Assembly: GCA_963696505.1 (NCBI GenBank)
Contig: CAVOKN010000021.1
Span: 62,001 to 126,000 of the forward strand
DNA from: CAVOKN01 sp963696505
Lineage (GTDB): Bacteria; Pseudomonadota; Gammaproteobacteria; Burkholderiales; Rhodocyclaceae
Length of the DNA: 64,000 nucleotides
Direction of reading: 5' to 3'
Part shown: positions 62,159-64,000 of the stretch, one piece after another
Numbering within the stretch: the stretch's first letter is position 1
Layout of the letters: each line of letters opens with the position of its first letter
Translations under genes and position numbers: made by a program
The notes under the pieces: generated by a model
What the model was told of the DNA's origin: nothing
Databases searched by the model: none
Seen by the model: only the letters and a program-made list of their open reading frames with translations

Positions 62159-63160
62159 ATGCAGAACAGAAAGTGGCAGAAATGCTTGGTCGCAGGCGCA
62201 CTGGTGCTCGGCGCTCCGCCGAGCGGGGCGGCGGACGACGAGGTGAGCGCCGAGCAGGTGGTAAGCGCCATGGAGGCAAGCTTTGGGGTCACGCCGGGTG
62301 AGCGGCGCAACCACACCAAAGGCACCTGCGCGGTGGGCGAGTTCGTGGGCGTGGCCGAGGCCGCAGCGTATTCGCGTTCAGCGCTGTTTTCAGGACGCCC
62401 GGTGCCGGTGATCGCGCGTTTTTCGCTCGCCGGCGGGAATCCCAAGGCGCCCGATACCGCAAAGAGCGCGAGGGGCATGGCCCTGGAGTTCAAGCTTCCA
62501 GACGGCAGCGCGCAGCACATGACCATGCTCAATACGCCGGTCTTCGGCGCGGCGCGCCCACGCACCCTCTTCGATCTGGTCGTGGCGATGAAGCCTGATC
62601 CGGCAACAGGCAAACCTGACCCGGAGAAGGTCAAGGCATTCAAGGCGAGTCATCCCGACAATCTGACTCAGGCGGACTTTCTGGCCAACAACAACCCTCC
62701 GGCCAGTTACGCCAACAGCGCCTACTGGGGAATTCACACGTTCAAGTTCGTCAATCGCGCCGACAAGGCCACGCTGGTACGCTGGCGCTTCGTTCCCCAG
62801 GACGGCGAGAAGCGGCTCGCCGACGCCGAACTCAAGTCTTCGCCACCGAACTTTCTGGAGCAGGCCTTGATCGAACGCGCCAAGCAGGGGCCGCTGCGCT
62901 GGGACATGATCCTTACGTTCGGCGAGCCGGGAGACCCGGAGGACAACCCGACGCTGGCCTGGCCCGAGAGCCGCCGCCAGATGAAGGTCGGGACACTCAC
63001 AATTGCCTCGGCAATGCCGCAAAAGGGGGCGGCGTGCGAGAAAATCAACTTCGACCCCCTGGTCATGGGCGAGGGCATCGCGGCGACGAACGATCCGGTG
63101 CTGCTGTTCCGCTCTCCGGCATACGCTGTCTCGTTCGCCAAGCGACAGGGGGGCCAGTAG
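62159..63160 (+). CDS. Catalase-family peroxidase (SrpA-like)
   Basis: 333 residues from ATG 62159 with AAGGAA upstream. Signal region RKWQKCLVAGALVLGAPPSGAA, distal His in GERRNHTKGTCAVG, PVPVIARFSLAGGNPKAPDTAKSARGMALEF and the proximal Tyr in SPAYAVSF. Shorter than true catalases, as in the exported SrpA group. Probable periplasmic haem peroxidase. Confidence 0.9.
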   Translation: MQNRKWQKCLVAGALVLGAPPSGAADDEVSAEQVVSAMEASFGVTPGERRNHTKGTCAVGEFVGVAEAAAYSRSALFSGRPVPVIARFSLAGGNPKAPDTAKSARGMALEFKLPDGSAQHMTMLNTPVFGAARPRTLFDLVVAMKPDPATGKPDPEKVKAFKASHPDNLTQADFLANNNPPASYANSAYWGIHTFKFVNRADKATLVRWRFVPQDGEKRLADAELKSSPPNFLEQALIERAKQGPLRWDMILTFGEPGDPEDNPTLAWPESRRQMKVGTLTIASAMPQKGAACEKINFDPLVMGEGIAATNDPVLLFRSPAYAVSFAKRQGGQ

Positions 63161-63777
63161 CATCCGCGTCTCCGCTACGCATTCGAGTCATGCGTGCGCC
63201 GAGCGCATAGAGCGGCTGCGGCCAGAACGCCTGCCGGGCGAACCGTCGGCGAGAACGGGGCCACATAGCGCGCTGCCCGCCTGGTAGGCGACGCTGGTAG
63301 CAAGGACCGACGAGGCAAGCAGGATGGCGTGGTAGCGTCGGGGCACTGGCCTATGGACAGTGCTGAGGTGGGTGCTGTCCGACTTTCTCGGAGCTTGAAC
63401 GCGTCCTTCGAGCGCACGTACGGTAGAGCGAGCGGCTGGCGGTCGGGGCTCGGCAAAGAACGACCGCCCGATGGTCGGCGCACGGCCATGATCCGTCATT
63501 GGCAAGCCGCTGGAATCAGTGTCAGGAACGTCAGCACTACCTCGCTAAGCGGACGTCCTACGGCACCCGGGTGAGTTTTCATCATCGGCGTGAACCAACG
63601 TTCGCGTTCCACGGGCAGCGGTCGGGACTCTGGTTGAGCGTCCGCTTCGCGAGGCGCTGAAAATCCGCAGCGCGTCATGAGGATCGTTGGGCCGTACGCC
63701 ATTGCGGTCAGTCGCACTGCTGCGTTGCCACTGGGCAGCCGCTCAAGTCGCGATCACGGTTTGAGCGGCTTCGAGCG
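63161..63777. other. Stretch after the catalase-like gene, no convincing gene
   Basis: Several overlapping frames of 60-105 codons without ribosome sites or recognisable domains. It may hold decayed sequence between the peroxidase and the VapC gene. Confidence 0.45.
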
Positions 63778-64000
63778 TTACCGCCAGTCCTCGACCTGTA
63801 CCCCGCCGATCCGTTGAAATTCACCGACATTCGAAGTCACCACCACCAAGCCCCTCGCCAGCGCTGTGCCGGCGATCAGCACATCGTAGGCCCCGATGGG
63901 CTGTCCCTTGGTCTTCAATGCGGCACGGATCGCGGCAGAAGCCAGTGCATCGGCTACCTCGAACGGCAACGTGGAAATGGTCGAGAAGAACGCTTGCAGC
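63778..64000 (-). CDS. VapC-type PIN toxin, partial (start beyond window)
   Basis: The frame is open to the end of the window. GQPIGAYDVLIAGTALARG holds the conserved Asp of the PIN third acid, and VVTSNVGEFQRIGGVQVEDW is the typical VapC end of the tRNA(fMet)-specific group. The N-terminal acids lie outside. A VapB partner is expected upstream, beyond the window. Confidence 0.88.
   Translation of the reverse strand, partial: LQAFFSTISTLPFEVADALASAAIRAALKTKGQPIGAYDVLIAGTALARGLVVVTSNVGEFQRIGGVQVEDWR

Noticed and set aside
63175..63505. Overlapping 104-105 codon minus-strand frames after the catalase-like gene
   Set aside because: No motif, no ribosome site, and two frames compete; could be decayed sequence.

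Overview
The window is GC-rich, densely coded and strongly read on both strands. It looks chromosomal and betaproteobacterial, most likely Rhodocyclales (Thauera/Azoarcus-like). Markers for this are glnE, recQ, tldD, an AsmA-like YhdP, a HupE/UreJ protein, Sox thiosulfate-oxidation genes and an isoquinoline-oxidoreductase-type molybdoenzyme. No rRNA, tRNA or CRISPR array was seen. Genus assignment is inference.

Layout. 1-7.1 kb: the end of recQ, a GAF protein enclosed by an imperfect inverted repeat, a duplicated recQ tail, a Cys-rich protein, a metallophosphoesterase and a kinase-UspA fusion. 7.25-8.4 kb: a decayed IS607-like element. 8.4-10.8 kb: a rhodanese/YeiH-type transporter/42-aa membrane protein operon. 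10.85-16.2 kb: stress-protein, dioxygenase, aminotransferase, HupE and TPR genes. 16.2-21.8 kb: accessory DNA with a frameshifted Met-rich repeat peptide, an IS4 remnant, a nucleotidyltransferase pair, a glnE-tail remnant, a histidine kinase, a dead UPF0158 gene and a Phd/VapC-type pair. 21.8-31 kb: core genes glnE, yhdP, a nitrilase-family gene and tldD. 31-35.9 kb: small hypotheticals, a P-type ATPase and a 2TM protein.

36.0-49.5 kb is the most unusual region: thirteen co-oriented genes on the minus strand that form a defence-type island. They are an SNF2 helicase with a DUF3883-like end, a MazE/MazF pair, a DUF4062/ATPase protein, a DUF1156 methyltransferase, two nucleotidyltransferase/HEPN pairs, a zeta-toxin-like kinase with a small partner, a Cys-motif hypothetical and a DUF499 ATPase. 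An exact 47-bp direct repeat, the 3' end of a radical SAM gene, lies at both borders, so the island probably arrived as a unit. The large effector genes are all damaged: a frameshift in the helicase, a frameshift in the DUF4062 gene, a catalytic-core deletion in the methyltransferase, and an amber codon plus paired frameshifts in DUF499. The small toxin-antitoxin genes are mostly intact.

49.9-64 kb: the radical SAM gene, a frameshifted XdhC-type gene, an IorA/IorB-like molybdenum hydroxylase, soxXYZA with a TAXI-type solute receptor, a Pro-rich membrane-anchored protein, a Prc/Tsp protease, a catalase-like peroxidase and a partial VapC. Three tail fragments of resident genes (recQ, glnE, radical SAM) occur as second copies, and a CGAAAGTCAG word recurs at least seven times. 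Several single-base frameshifts could be sequencing errors and should be checked against reads.
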